DNA from: Planococcus sp. CPCC 101016
Lineage (GTDB): Bacteria; Bacillota; Bacilli; Bacillales_A; Planococcaceae
Direction of reading: 5' to 3'
Assembly (NCBI RefSeq): GCF_007859295.1
Contig: NZ_VOHB01000003.1
Coordinates: 124,001 to 188,000 of the forward strand
Length of the DNA stretch: 64,000 nucleotides
The position numbers were made by a program, and so were the translations under genes. This document shows positions 16,807 to 25,505 of this stretch, in pieces. The notes beneath the pieces are model-generated. The model was not told where the DNA came from. It saw nothing but the letters and a program-made list of their open reading frames with translations, and ran no database searches. Positions within the stretch are counted from its first letter, which is position 1, and each line of letters opens with the position of its first letter.

Positions 16807-17079
16807 TTAGGATTTTTTATTTAATGCCAAATAAATTTCAGCTTCGAAAAACTTTCGGCGGTGGTCCGCTGATTTTCTTCTAGACAATTTGCCATTTTCA
16901 AAAACCCGACTGCATAAGTAAAATGGCGCTTCTTCATTTTCCACAACTTGCCATGTTCCGTGAAGAGCCTGCTGACTGCCGAAGTCCATAATGAAATTCT
17001 GTCCGACAGGCAGCACCGGATATTTACATCCGACTTTAACTGATGCCGTTTTTTCCGGTCCTTTTGTAAATCGGTCCAT
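16807..17079 (-). CDS. Hypothetical protein, 90 residues
   Basis: Start at the ATG at 17079, behind a run of G residues (GGGGGGGTTGAGT) that can serve as ribosome site; the frame continues 11 codons upstream without one. The product begins MDRFTKGPEKTASVKVGCKY, has VGQNFIMDFG and ALHGTWQVVENEEAPFYLC, and ends in a basic stretch SRRKSADHRRKFFEAEIYLA. No signal peptide or membrane segment. I do not recognise a family. Soluble, cytoplasmic, monocistronic with its own terminator. Confidence 0.6.
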   Translation of the reverse strand: MDRFTKGPEKTASVKVGCKYPVLPVGQNFIMDFGSQQALHGTWQVVENEEAPFYLCSRVFENGKLSRRKSADHRRKFFEAEIYLALNKKS

Positions 17080-17347
17080 ACTCAACCCCCCCCTATAATG
17101 ACTATTCAACAATAAAATTAGCCTATATTTAAGTCTTTTCTATTAAATACCCGAATTCCAGAAAGTTTCAAACTCAAGCAGTCTAGCAGTGTTCGACACA
17201 ATACCGACAAGTCCCCAGGTTTCTTGCAGTCAGATAAGTGGTATTTAAAAAGAACAGCGTCGTTTTGCAGCAAAAGAAAAATAGTCCACACATATGTGTT
17301 CATTTAAATTGATTGGCAAAGCGGCATATTTTGTGCGGAGGTGCATC

Positions 17348-19174
17348 ATGAAATTCCTGGAGTATTGGATTTACCTGGTACTATCCATTTCTAAAATATA
17401 TCTGTTCAGCGTGTATGCCGGAACAGAATTTCAGTTCAGCTTTTTTATCCTCAATCTCGCTTCAATCATTGTTTTATCCAGTTGGACACTGTTATTGAGC
17501 TACAACAAACGGCGATGGATTCTATTGACTTTGCTGTTTTTGCATAGCACCTTACTGATTTCGGACCTATGGTATTATCGCTATTTTAACGACTTGCTAT
17601 CCATCACCCTACTTTCTGACGTAACGCAGATGAGTGACGTCGGCGGTGGATTCTTGACTTTGATCGAAACGAAAGATTTCCTCTTTTTCGCCGATCTGTT
17701 GATTTTCTCCTTCGTCCTGTTTGCCACCCGAAAAAATCAGGAGGCAGTAGCCCGAAAAACAAAAAGGCTCGTTGCCGGAGCCGGATTCGCTCTTGGCGTT
17801 CTGATTGTAGCAGTCCCATTACTCGTCAGCTATGCTAATGAAGAGAAATGGCTGGTCGATGAGCCGATCGCGAATATGCGCGAGTATTACCAGCTCGGAT
17901 TTTGGGGTTATCACGGTTTAGACTTTGCCCAGGGCGTCGGCTCCTTTTTTAAAGACGACAGCGCAACTGCTGAAGAAGTATCACGGATTCAGCAGTTGGA
18001 CCCTGATACACCATCAGCTGTATCGGATTCTGAAAAACCGAATATCATTATGGTTCAATTAGAATCATTTCAAACTTCCGTAATTGAACAGCAGGTAAAC
18101 GGACAGGAACTGACTCCTCATTTGAATGCATTGAAAGAAGAAGCCTTGTTCTTTCCGTCTTTTTATCATCAAACTCATGAAGGCCGGACTTCAGACGCTG
18201 AATTCATTACATTAACCTCCCTGCAGCCATTGAAATCAGGATCTGTTTACACGCAATATGCCGATAATGAATTCGAGGGATTGCCTGAGTTGTTGAGAAA
18301 TGCCGGCTATGACACAGCAGCGATGCATGCTTTCGAAAAGGATTTCTGGAATCGGGATGGTTTCTATGAGAATATCGGCTTTAATCATTTTTTCAGTCAA
18401 ACAGATTTTCCGGATAACCAAGATATCGGCATGGCTTTGAACGATGAAGATTTTCTGACCACTTCCATTGAACTGGCCGGACAGCTGAGAGAACCTTATT
18501 TTGCTTTTCTGGTTGCCTTGTCGAGTCATACACCTTATGAGATTCCTAAGGAATTGGAACAGCTGGATCTGACTGGTTACGAAGATCCATTGCTGAAAGG
18601 CTATTACGAAACCATCCATTATGTTGATGGAGCAGTCGGCGTGATGATTGAAGAATTGAAACAGAAAGACATGTGGGATGACTCCCTTATCATTTTCTAT
18701 GGAGATCATGATAGCGGACTGACACAGGCCGACAGCGAAATGGCACAGGAACTGGGAACTGAAACTGAAGTGCAGTTGTTTGAACTTGATCAACAGGTTC
18801 CGCTCTTTATAAAGGAACCCAATATGGAAAAAGGCAGTATTGTTGAAAGCGTAGGTGGGCAAATTGACATCGCTCCGACCATTTTGGATATAGTGAATGT
18901 CAATCGTCCATTCATGCTTGGCCAATCCTTGTTAGATAAAAACAGTAACTTGACCGTGTTTCGTGATGGCGCCTTCCGTTTTGAAGAATTGTATTTTAAA
19001 CCTGATTTAACTCTGCCTGGCGACAGCGGCACTTGCTTTGAAGTTGATACCGGTGAAGAAGTTGCCATTGAACAATGTGGTTCATATATTGAAACAGCAG
19101 CTGAACAGCTCCGGGTATCGGATCTCGTCATCCAGAAGAATGCCCTTCGTGAAATGAACAATTCCGAAAAATAA
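17348..19174 (+). CDS. LTA synthase family sulfatase-fold membrane protein
   Basis: 608 residues from the ATG at 17348 (GGAGG upstream). About five N-terminal membrane helices (1-165), then an extracellular sulfatase-fold domain. Metal and catalytic residues: Glu239 in VQLESF, nucleophile Thr281 in EGRTSDAEF, LSSHTPYE, and Asp-His in FYGDHDSG. B. subtilis has LtaS, YfnI, YqgS and the primase YvgJ in this family; which one this matches cannot be settled by eye. The reaction is transfer of glycerol phosphate from phosphatidylglycerol to a growing chain or glycolipid anchor. A 12-bp palindrome ACACATATGTGT (17288-17299) lies upstream. Confidence 0.9.
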   Translation: MKFLEYWIYLVLSISKIYLFSVYAGTEFQFSFFILNLASIIVLSSWTLLLSYNKRRWILLTLLFLHSTLLISDLWYYRYFNDLLSITLLSDVTQMSDVGGGFLTLIETKDFLFFADLLIFSFVLFATRKNQEAVARKTKRLVAGAGFALGVLIVAVPLLVSYANEEKWLVDEPIANMREYYQLGFWGYHGLDFAQGVGSFFKDDSATAEEVSRIQQLDPDTPSAVSDSEKPNIIMVQLESFQTSVIEQQVNGQELTPHLNALKEEALFFPSFYHQTHEGRTSDAEFITLTSLQPLKSGSVYTQYADNEFEGLPELLRNAGYDTAAMHAFEKDFWNRDGFYENIGFNHFFSQTDFPDNQDIGMALNDEDFLTTSIELAGQLREPYFAFLVALSSHTPYEIPKELEQLDLTGYEDPLLKGYYETIHYVDGAVGVMIEELKQKDMWDDSLIIFYGDHDSGLTQADSEMAQELGTETEVQLFELDQQVPLFIKEPNMEKGSIVESVGGQIDIAPTILDIVNVNRPFMLGQSLLDKNSNLTVFRDGAFRFEELYFKPDLTLPGDSGTCFEVDTGEEVAIEQCGSYIETAAEQLRVSDLVIQKNALREMNNSEK

Positions 19175-19177
19175 CAA

Positions 19178-19212
19178 TTACCCTCTTCGCGAAAAAGTGA
19201 AGAGGGTTTTGT
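19178..19212 (+). terminator. Intrinsic terminator
   Basis: Stem ACCCTCTTC (19180-19188) with GAAGAGGGT (19199-19207), then TTTT. Confidence 0.88.
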
Positions 19213-19305
19213 ATAAGTACCGAGTTGATTCGATGTCTTTTATTTGATTTCCTCTATATGATGAAGTTATAAGAAACTGCAACTTCACAGCAAAGGATGA
19301 TAGCA

Positions 19306-19836
19306 ATGAGCGGACTGAAAAAAATCATACTGTTGCTCGCCCTTCTCGTCTTATTGAGTGCCTGCAATGCCAATTCACAGGACAGTGGGGCAAACGCGGG
19401 CCAATTGAACGACGGCAATCCGGCACCTTCTTTTGAATTGATGGATTTGGAAGGAAACCAGCATAATCTCGCCGATTATGCCGGCCAAAAAGTTTATGTG
19501 AAATTTTGGGCATCCTGGTGTTCAATTTGTCTGTCTGGCATGGAAGAGCTGAATACTTTGGCTGCTGAAGAGACCGACTTTAAAGTATTGACCATTGTGT
19601 CACCCAGCTCCAATGCTGAAAAAAGCACCAAGTCATTCACTAAATGGTTTTCGGGTTTCCCTAAGGCTGAAAACATCACTGTATTATTGGATGAAGGCGG
19701 CACCTTCTTTGAAGAATACGGCATCATCGGCTATCCAACTTCCGTCTATATCGGATCGGATGGAACACTTGTCAAAAGCCTCACTGGGCATGTCAGCAAT
19801 GAAGCAATCAAAGACAGTTTTGACGCTATAAAATGA
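19306..19836 (+). CDS. TlpA/ResA-like thiol-disulfide oxidoreductase lipoprotein
   Basis: 176 residues from the ATG at 19306, 8 bases after AAAGGA; an ATG three codons upstream overlaps that site. Lipoprotein signal ending LLSAC. Thioredoxin fold with the redox pair in WASWCSICLSGM, preceded by GNPAPSFELMDLEGN, and a cis-Pro in GYPTSVYI. It would act outside the membrane, reducing disulfides of cytochrome c apoproteins or other secreted proteins. No ccdA or cytochrome gene is adjacent. A MITE-like element is inserted exactly at its stop codon without changing the protein. Confidence 0.88.
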   Translation: MSGLKKIILLLALLVLLSACNANSQDSGANAGQLNDGNPAPSFELMDLEGNQHNLADYAGQKVYVKFWASWCSICLSGMEELNTLAAEETDFKVLTIVSPSSNAEKSTKSFTKWFSGFPKAENITVLLDEGGTFFEEYGIIGYPTSVYIGSDGTLVKSLTGHVSNEAIKDSFDAIK

Positions 19837-19840
19837 TAAT
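19833..19840 (+). repeat. Target-site duplication, left copy (ATGATAAT)
   Basis: ATGATAAT overlaps the TGA stop of the TlpA-like gene and is repeated exactly at 20279-20286 on the far side of the inserted element. Confidence 0.7.
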
Positions 19841-20278
19841 GAGCTTGTAGATAAAAGAATAATCACTTTTCTGAGAGAATAAAAATACAGGCAGCTAGGT
19901 AGCGCATCCTTCGCTCCAGACGGACGCTTTCCGCGGGCTCGCGCCGAACTAACTCGGACTGGCGCCCGAGTGGATTTCGGCACTTCGCTGTCCCGCAGGA
20001 GTCGCCGTCTTGCGCTCCGGATTCCGAAAAAGCTGTGATATCCTGTGTCTTGCTCCATCGTTTTCTACAGGGAAGCAGTTTTTAAAACCAGTTCCCTCTA
20101 CAAGAAGGATTCCCAATCAGACTGGCCACGAAGACTCCTGTTGGAAACAGCGCAGCGACGAAAGCTGAAGACCCTGCAGGAAAGGCATTGACTGAAGCCG
20201 AGTCCACGGAAAGCGAAGTAGCCAGACCGTTTGGATTATATCTCCTATTCATTTTGATATGACTTTGTCTACAGTCTG
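19841..20278. mobile_element. MITE-like non-autonomous element, 438 bp
   Basis: The left end GAGCTTGTAGATAAA and the inverted right end CAGACTGTAGACAAA match at 11 of 15 positions and are flanked by perfect 8-bp direct repeats ATGATAAT. No coding capacity for a transposase. Inside are two degenerate copies, in opposite orientation, of a unit running from CGCTTTCCGCGGG (left, about 19925) to CAGGAGTCG (about 20004); the inverted copy spans about 20133-20214. Such CGCTTTCCG/CAGGAGTC units are, as far as I recall, dispersed in many Bacillaceae/Planococcaceae intergenic regions. The terminator of the interrupted gene lies just beyond the right repeat. Confidence 0.68.
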
Positions 20279-20286
20279 ATGATAAT
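20279..20286 (+). repeat. Target-site duplication, right copy (ATGATAAT)
   Basis: Exact copy of 19833-19840. Confidence 0.7.
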
Positions 20287-20288
20287 CT

Positions 20289-20330
20289 GTGTTTCTCGAC
20301 GCCAAGGGGCGACGGGAAACACCTTTTTTA
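20289..20330 (+). terminator. Intrinsic terminator, ancestrally that of the TlpA-like gene
   Basis: GTGTTTC (20289-20295) pairs with GAAACAC (20316-20322), inner pairing ACGCC/GGGCGA, then CTTTTTTA. With the element and one repeat copy removed it would start about 6 bases after the TlpA stop codon. Confidence 0.85.
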
Positions 20331-20456
20331 TTGATGGAATGCATGTTTCAGCACTTTTGGTGCTTTATGGTCGGTCGTTGGGATTTGTGGTCGTTCGCAG
20401 AGTTTTGAAAGCGTTCAACAAGAACCCACCACGCCCCTCATTTCAACATAAATAGA

Positions 20457-20500
20457 AAACAAACCGCAGACGAATAGCATCATCGTTTGCCGCTTGTTTT
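20457..20500 (+). terminator. Terminator-like hairpin upstream of a small membrane gene
   Basis: Imperfect 17-bp arms (20457-20473 and 20483-20499) around a 9-nt loop, followed by TTTTATT, 70 bases before the next start codon. It may be a leader attenuator or the end of a short RNA. The rest of 20331-20570 holds only a degenerate GGTCGTT repeat near 20371-20400; no promoter was clear. Confidence 0.45.
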
Positions 20501-20570
20501 ATTAGGAACCTATACGGTTAAACCTTCGTTATATCTTTAAAGATTTTAATTATAGAAGGTGGATGTTTTC

Positions 20571-20906
20571 ATGTATACGTACAGCTCATTCGAAGATTCC
20601 GGTACGTTCATCTTGCTGCGGCCCATCCTTTTTCTGCTGCTTGCTGTCGCTTTTCTTTTGTTCCTGGCGATACTGATTTCTAGGATCAGAAACAGTATGC
20701 TTAATGCCTTCGCCGTCGTCAGTCTATCTGTTGTGACAGTGTTTGTGGCGCTGCAGGTGGGTTATTACCACGCCATAATTGTCGATGAGATCGGATTAGG
20801 CGGAGATCCTGTCTCCTTCTATCTGTTCTTTACCATTGCTGCTTTCAGCCTGATGAACCCTATCCTTTACCTTCTCACTAGTCAAAAGCGAAATATAGTT
20901 CAATAA
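20571..20906 (+). CDS. Hypothetical three-span membrane protein, 111 residues
   Basis: Start at the ATG at 20571, about 8 bases after GAAGGTGG; a GTG at 20559 lies inside that site. Three hydrophobic segments: ILLRPILFLLLAVAFLLFLA, AFAVVSLSVVTVFVALQVGY and VSFYLFFTIAAFSLMNPILY, with a basic loop after the first and a basic C-terminus. I do not recognise a family. It ends 9 bases from the convergent cax gene with no terminator between them. Confidence 0.62.
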   Translation: MYTYSSFEDSGTFILLRPILFLLLAVAFLLFLAILISRIRNSMLNAFAVVSLSVVTVFVALQVGYYHAIIVDEIGLGGDPVSFYLFFTIAAFSLMNPILYLLTSQKRNIVQ

Positions 20907-20914
20907 ACCAGCCC

Positions 20915-21970
20915 TTACAATAAATAAAATCCGATGCCCATGATCAAGTATGCAGCAAGCAAAGTCAAGCCTTCAAACCAGTTCGATTCCCCGTCGTTCA
21001 TAACATTGATCGCCAGGAAGACGGCCGTAATCATGGCCACCAGTTCGGAAACGGTGAAGACCAGAGGCATCTGCTGCGGCATGAAAAGCGAAATCAGCAC
21101 CAGGATTGGCGCAACGAACATGGCAATTTGCAATGTAGAACCAATCGCAATCTCAACAGCAACATCCATTTTGTTCTTCATCGCCATAATGAGCGCGGAA
21201 GCATGCTCTGCCGCATTACCAACTATTGCAACGATGATAACCCCGATAAACAACTCGGACCAGCCAAATTGCTCTCCGACTTCTTCAAAGGTGTGGACCA
21301 GGTTTTCTGAGACGTACGCCACCACTAAAGTCGCAGCGAGCAGGATGATGAGTGCTTTCTTCTTCGGCCATTCCGGCTCTTCATGTTCAGTATCCTGCGC
21401 CACATCCGCGTGGCTGTAAACACCGCGGTGTGTGACCAGCTTGAAGAACAGTCCCGCTAAGTACAAAAGGATCAGGATGATTGAGATTCCGACACTCAAT
21501 TGGATGGTCTCGGTTTCATTCATGGTCATCGAAAAAATTTCAGGTATGACAAACGCTACGACGACCGCAAAGATTAATAGCCCTGAATTATGTGTGGCAT
21601 CATGGACATTGAACATTTGCCGTTTGAATTTGATGCCGCCAAGGAAAAATGATAATCCTCCCACCAGCAGCAAATTTCCTAATACCGAGCCGGTCAAAGA
21701 CGCCAATACCACGCCAATTAATCCTGCCTGCAACGCGAAAATGGAGATGATCAATTCCACGGCATTTCCGAAAGTTGCATTCAGCAGGCCTCCAATACGA
21801 GGTCCGCTGACAATAGCCAGACTTTCTGTGGATCTTCCCATGAAGCTTGATAATGCCACTACGCTTACCGAACAAATAAAGAACATGGCGATGCTCGGCC
21901 AATCCATAAAAGAGCCAATCACTGTTAAAGGCACGCCCACTGCCACCAAAATCCCAAATATTCGATTCAT
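20915..21970 (-). CDS. cax: Ca2+/H+ antiporter, CaCA superfamily (Cax type)
   Basis: 351 residues from the ATG at 21970 (AAGAAGGG upstream); the longer reading frame lacks a ribosome site. Eleven hydrophobic segments with the two inverted alpha-repeats of Cax: GGLLNATFGNAVELIISIFA and IIVAIVGNAAEHASALIMAM, separated by an acidic loop rich in Glu (about 190-200). The enzyme expels Ca2+ in exchange for protons; the B. subtilis counterpart is YfkE (ChaA). Monocistronic. Confidence 0.93.
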   Translation of the reverse strand: MNRIFGILVAVGVPLTVIGSFMDWPSIAMFFICSVSVVALSSFMGRSTESLAIVSGPRIGGLLNATFGNAVELIISIFALQAGLIGVVLASLTGSVLGNLLLVGGLSFFLGGIKFKRQMFNVHDATHNSGLLIFAVVVAFVIPEIFSMTMNETETIQLSVGISIILILLYLAGLFFKLVTHRGVYSHADVAQDTEHEEPEWPKKKALIILLAATLVVAYVSENLVHTFEEVGEQFGWSELFIGVIIVAIVGNAAEHASALIMAMKNKMDVAVEIAIGSTLQIAMFVAPILVLISLFMPQQMPLVFTVSELVAMITAVFLAINVMNDGESNWFEGLTLLAAYLIMGIGFYLL

Positions 21971-22030
21971 AAAATCCCTTCTTTGCTTTTGATAATAATG
22001 GATACCCATTTTTTAAAATTCCCTAAACCT

Positions 22031-22070
22031 AAAAAAAACACGCGTTGCCGATGAAGGCAGCACGCGTTTT
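22031..22070 (-). terminator. Intrinsic terminator
   Basis: ACGCGT...GCC / GGC...ACGCGT hairpin followed by eight T residues on the minus strand, after the hydroxyacyl-CoA dehydrogenase gene. Confidence 0.82.
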
Positions 22071-22074
22071 CAAA

Positions 22075-22974
22075 TCATATCTTCAGGAAATCTTCATTCA
22101 TAAATGCAGGATTTGGGTAACAGTAAAATCCTTCGCCTGTTTCCCTTCCCAGCTTTCCTTTATCCAGGTATTCCGTCTTCAGCATATGTGCCAATTCCAC
22201 AAACTTGGGCTTTCCACTAGATTCTGCTTTACCCTGAACGATATTGTAAGCTGTATTGATTCCGACGACATCCAAAATAGCGAAAGGCCCTAGAGGTGCT
22301 CCGGTTGCAATCATCCAGGTCTTATCAATCGTTTGGATATCTGCGACTTCTTTTACAAGCAGCAATTCAGCGGCTTCTAGAAAAGGCACTAACAATGAAT
22401 TCAGAATATAACCTGGCTGCTCTTTATATAAAGGCAAGGCGACCATTCCAATGGCTTCGGCAAACTCGATCATGTCATTAAAAACGCTGTCAGCAGTTCC
22501 CGGATGCTTCATAATTTCTGCTGTATTGTTGATGCGGATCGTATTGGCAAAATGCAATGCCAGGAATTTTTCCGGACGGCCTGTCGCTTCTGCAAACTGG
22601 CTTGGCAGCAGAGTTGATGAATTGGTGGCAAACACTGTTTTTTCAGGAGCGGCTTTGCCCAGTTCCGTATAGAAAGCTGTTTTGATATCAGCCACCTCAG
22701 GAATTGCTTCAATTACCAAATCGGCATCGGCTACCGCTTCTGCCAAATCGGTATGAAAGGTCAAACGGTCATACGCAGCGTCCACTTCCGCTTCGCTGGA
22801 ACCGAAATCATTGCGGTAGTTTTTCATCAGCTTGGCCAGCCTTCTTTTCGAACTTTCAACGGCGGCTTCATTGATATCATAAATCGTCACATCGAATCCT
22901 TTGAATGCTGTCTGGTAAGCAATTTGGCTCCCCAAGACGCCACTCCCTGCCACTGTGATTTTTTTATAATCCAT
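22075..22974 (-). CDS. 3-hydroxyacyl-CoA dehydrogenase family protein
   Basis: 299 residues from the ATG at 22974, behind GAGGAG. N-terminal Rossmann motif AGSGVLGSQIAYQTAF, Asp at the end of strand beta-2 (TIYDIN) for NAD, catalytic region ATNSSTLLPSQFA and LALHFANTI with the active-site His, and the C-terminal HCDH domain PGYILNSLLVPFLEAAELL. This is the 3HBDH/PaaH size class acting on (S)-3-hydroxyacyl-CoA, in beta-oxidation or butanoate metabolism. The usual GxGxxG reads GSGVLG. No thiolase or enoyl-CoA hydratase is beside it. Confidence 0.9.
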   Translation of the reverse strand: MDYKKITVAGSGVLGSQIAYQTAFKGFDVTIYDINEAAVESSKRRLAKLMKNYRNDFGSSEAEVDAAYDRLTFHTDLAEAVADADLVIEAIPEVADIKTAFYTELGKAAPEKTVFATNSSTLLPSQFAEATGRPEKFLALHFANTIRINNTAEIMKHPGTADSVFNDMIEFAEAIGMVALPLYKEQPGYILNSLLVPFLEAAELLLVKEVADIQTIDKTWMIATGAPLGPFAILDVVGINTAYNIVQGKAESSGKPKFVELAHMLKTEYLDKGKLGRETGEGFYCYPNPAFMNEDFLKI

Positions 22975-23097
22975 TATTCTCCTCCTCAGCAATTCTTTGT
23001 ATACCGAGTAAAGAAAATCTTTGTGTAAACCTCGGCAAGGAAGCTTCCTTCAAAATCGCCTCTGTTCTTAATCGTAGTGTTCCAATGCATAATAACG

Positions 23098-23847
23098 TTA
23101 TTTCGAAAAAAAAGGAATTTTCGTTCGTATCTTTTTATATAATGGTTCCAACAATTTTCGCAATGCATGGACAGGCGGCACTGGGCTCCTGCTATGCCAT
23201 TGAATCCACTCTAATGCGATCAGACTCAATATCAGCCAAATCGAACCGGCGATGTAACCTGCCAGAACATCACTGGGAAAATGAGCACCCAAGTAGATTC
23301 GGCTAATGCCGATCATCATAATCAAAATACTCAAAACAACCGCTGTCAGTCCTTTAATCCAGCTTCGTTGATGCGCCCGGATAACCAAGTAAATTATAAA
23401 CCCATAAAAAATCAGTGATCCCATGGAATGTCCACTGGGGAAACTGTAGCCGATTGCATCAATTTCTTCGTTAATGCTTGGGCGTTCTCTGAGGTACAGA
23501 TGCTTCAGCAGCAACGTCAGTAAAGAGCCGCCACCCACTGCAATAATAAAAAACAAAATGCCCCATTTATCTTTCATTCTGAATCCCAGTACTGCTAAAA
23601 CAAGAATTGACAAAGTGGTCAAAAACCATACTGAACCCATTTCAGTAAAGATGAACATGATGCTGTCCATCGTTTTTCCGGCTCCTGCTTCCATCAAGGT
23701 GATGATGAAACTATCAAATAGACCAAATTCCTGTCCCATCACTTCTTCCGCCAATTCAGTAAACAGCACAATAAACAGCGCTGCTATGCCAAGTCCGCCA
23801 AGCAACAGCAAGAAAGCCAGACCAGCCATTTTTTCGTTTTTCTCCAT
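23098..23847 (-). CDS. PAP2-family membrane phosphatase
   Basis: 249 residues, about six membrane helices. All three phosphatase motifs are present: KHLYLRERP (K-x6-RP), FPSGHS (PSGH) and SRIYLGAHFPSDV (SR-x5-H-x3-D). The family dephosphorylates phosphatidic acid, undecaprenyl pyrophosphate or phosphatidylglycerophosphate; the position of the active site outside the membrane favours undecaprenyl pyrophosphate or lipid recycling, but this is not settled. Divergent from an SDR gene. GGGAG precedes the ATG. Confidence 0.92.
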   Translation of the reverse strand: MEKNEKMAGLAFLLLLGGLGIAALFIVLFTELAEEVMGQEFGLFDSFIITLMEAGAGKTMDSIMFIFTEMGSVWFLTTLSILVLAVLGFRMKDKWGILFFIIAVGGGSLLTLLLKHLYLRERPSINEEIDAIGYSFPSGHSMGSLIFYGFIIYLVIRAHQRSWIKGLTAVVLSILIMMIGISRIYLGAHFPSDVLAGYIAGSIWLILSLIALEWIQWHSRSPVPPVHALRKLLEPLYKKIRTKIPFFSK

Positions 23848-23998
23848 CTTATCGCTCCCACCTATTACAGATAATATTCCTTTACCCTTTTCTGACTGGG
23901 GATATGTAAAATCAACATCGCAGATTCAACTATTTGTTCGAAATGCTGTCTCATGGTATTTTTATCAGAAGAAGTAAATTATCTCAGGAGTTGATTGT

Positions 23999-24889
23999 TT
24001 GGAACAGTTAACCGGAAAAACAGCTATTATCACAGGAGCCAATAGCGGCATCGGGCTGGAAGCTGCTAAAGTGTTTGCTGATCGCGGTGCTAAGATTATT
24101 ATGGCCGTAAGAGATACTGCAAAAGGCGAGGCTGCCCGCGATTTGATTCTTAGCACCAAGCAGGAAGCTTTCATTACCGTGATGAAACTGGATTTAGCAG
24201 ATCTGGCGAACGTCCGGAAATTTGCAGAGAGCTTTAAGGACAAATACGATTCACTGGACTTGCTGATCAATAATGCCGGCGTCATGACGCCGCCTTATTC
24301 CAAAACAAAAGATGGATTCGAGTTGCAATTTGGCAGCAACCATCTTGGCCATTTTGCATTGACCGGTCTTTTGCTGCCGTTGCTGAAGAAAACACCAGGT
24401 TCACGTGTGGTTTCCCTCAGCAGTCTTGCCCATAAAGGAGCGGCCATCAATTTTGATAATCTCGACGGAACAAAAGGCTATAAGCCAATGAAGTTCTACA
24501 GCCAGAGCAAGCTCGCGAATCTGCTGTTTGCCCAGGAACTGGACAAGCGTTTTAAGGAGAACGGACTGCAGTCACTGAGTTTGGCTTGCCATCCGGGGAT
24601 TTCCGCAACCAATCTGTTTAAGTTTGGAAAACGGGATGCCCCTGAATTCTTGAAATCATTGATGCACAACTTTCTCCAGCCGCCTGATATGGGTGCTTTG
24701 CCGACCATCTACGCGGCCACTGAACCGCAGCTGAAAGGCGGCGAATATATCGGCCCCGACGGCAAAGGCCAGCGCAAAGGCTATCCGGCGTTGGATACAC
24801 CTCACGCATCCGCTGGAGATAAAGCCGTATCGCAAAAGCTCTGGGCAGTTTCAGAAAAACTGACTGGAGTAACATTTGATTTTAGTTAA
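23999..24889 (+). CDS. SDR, retinol dehydrogenase-like (copy 1)
   Basis: 296 residues from a TTG start at 23999 with AGGAG 8 bases upstream. TGANSGIG, NNAG (LLINNAGVM), GSNHLGHFALTGLLLPLL, SSLAH and YSQSKLANLLFA give the atypical SDR pattern of the RDH/WWOX group. VRDTAKGEAAR after beta-2 includes Arg, favouring NADP(H). Highly similar to the protein at 27988-28881 over its length. Substrate unknown; likely a carbonyl or lipid aldehyde reductase. Confidence 0.9.
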   Translation: MEQLTGKTAIITGANSGIGLEAAKVFADRGAKIIMAVRDTAKGEAARDLILSTKQEAFITVMKLDLADLANVRKFAESFKDKYDSLDLLINNAGVMTPPYSKTKDGFELQFGSNHLGHFALTGLLLPLLKKTPGSRVVSLSSLAHKGAAINFDNLDGTKGYKPMKFYSQSKLANLLFAQELDKRFKENGLQSLSLACHPGISATNLFKFGKRDAPEFLKSLMHNFLQPPDMGALPTIYAATEPQLKGGEYIGPDGKGQRKGYPALDTPHASAGDKAVSQKLWAVSEKLTGVTFDFS

Positions 24890-24906
24890 GAACATCCTTA
24901 ACATGC

Positions 24907-24945
24907 GAAAAGCCACTTTCATTTTTTAGATGAAAGTGGCTTTTC
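24907..24945. terminator. Bidirectional terminator
   Basis: 16-bp stem GAAAAGCCACTTTCAT/ATGAAAGTGGCTTTTC, between SDR copy 1 (+) and the Nudix gene (-). Confidence 0.92.
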
Positions 24946-24986
24946 CTGTTGAGGTTGTATAATCAAAATTTGTACATGACATGACT

Positions 24987-25460
24987 TCATTTTGGCAGCA
25001 TCACTGGATTATACTTTTTTAGAAACTCCTCGATTACTACCCGGTGGCTCCCCACCATCTTATCCGGCAAATCATGAACTGAAAAAAAGTTGAAACTCAA
25101 GGATTCTTTTTGATCAACGACTAAATTGCCGTGGTATTTAGTCGAATAATAGGCGGTCGTCACTACATAAAATTCATCGCCATTTTCAGCTATTACAAAA
25201 TGATTGGGTCCGGAGTAGACATTGATCAGGTGCACTTCTTCAATGACTAACCCCGTCTCCTCAAAAACTTCCCGTTTGGCTGTATCTTCTGTCGATTCGC
25301 CAAGTTCCATCAGCCCTCCCGGAAGGCCCCACAGGTTTTTCGGAAATTTCCGCTCTTCCAGCAGCAAACGGCCAAACTCATCGACAATCACTACCACGGC
25401 ACCGACTAATATTAATGGCCGGTGACCGACGACTGCCCGCAATTCTTCTACATAACCCAT
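24987..25460 (-). CDS. Nudix hydrolase
   Basis: 157 residues. The Nudix box is intact: G-x5-E-x7-REVFEETG starting at GLMELGES (about 50-72). The preceding LWGLPGG is also typical. It hydrolyses a nucleoside diphosphate linked to another moiety; the exact substrate cannot be assigned. GAGGAG upstream of ATG. It lies 45 bp downstream of the ABC permease stop on the same strand and may be cotranscribed with it. Confidence 0.88.
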   Translation of the reverse strand: MGYVEELRAVVGHRPLILVGAVVVIVDEFGRLLLEERKFPKNLWGLPGGLMELGESTEDTAKREVFEETGLVIEEVHLINVYSGPNHFVIAENGDEFYVVTTAYYSTKYHGNLVVDQKESLSFNFFSVHDLPDKMVGSHRVVIEEFLKKYNPVMLPK

Positions 25461-25505
25461 CTATTCAAAACTCCTCGTCTTTTTTAAATAATGCAGTTCC
25501 AAATT

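Noticed and set aside
17118..17303. 61-codon minus-strand frame between divergent genes
   Set aside because: No ribosome site, lies in the probable promoter region of the LTA synthase-like gene, no recognisable sequence pattern.
18236..18925. 229-codon minus-strand frame
   Set aside because: Antisense to the LTA synthase-like gene with all conserved motifs on the plus strand.
19905..20235. Degenerate coding gene or pseudogene between the TlpA-like gene and the next gene
   Set aside because: No frame with a ribosome site or protein similarity; ends, target duplication and inverted internal units fit a MITE-like element.
21432..21992. 186-codon plus-strand frame opposite cax
   Set aside because: Shadow of the membrane-protein codons on the minus strand; no ribosome site or family.
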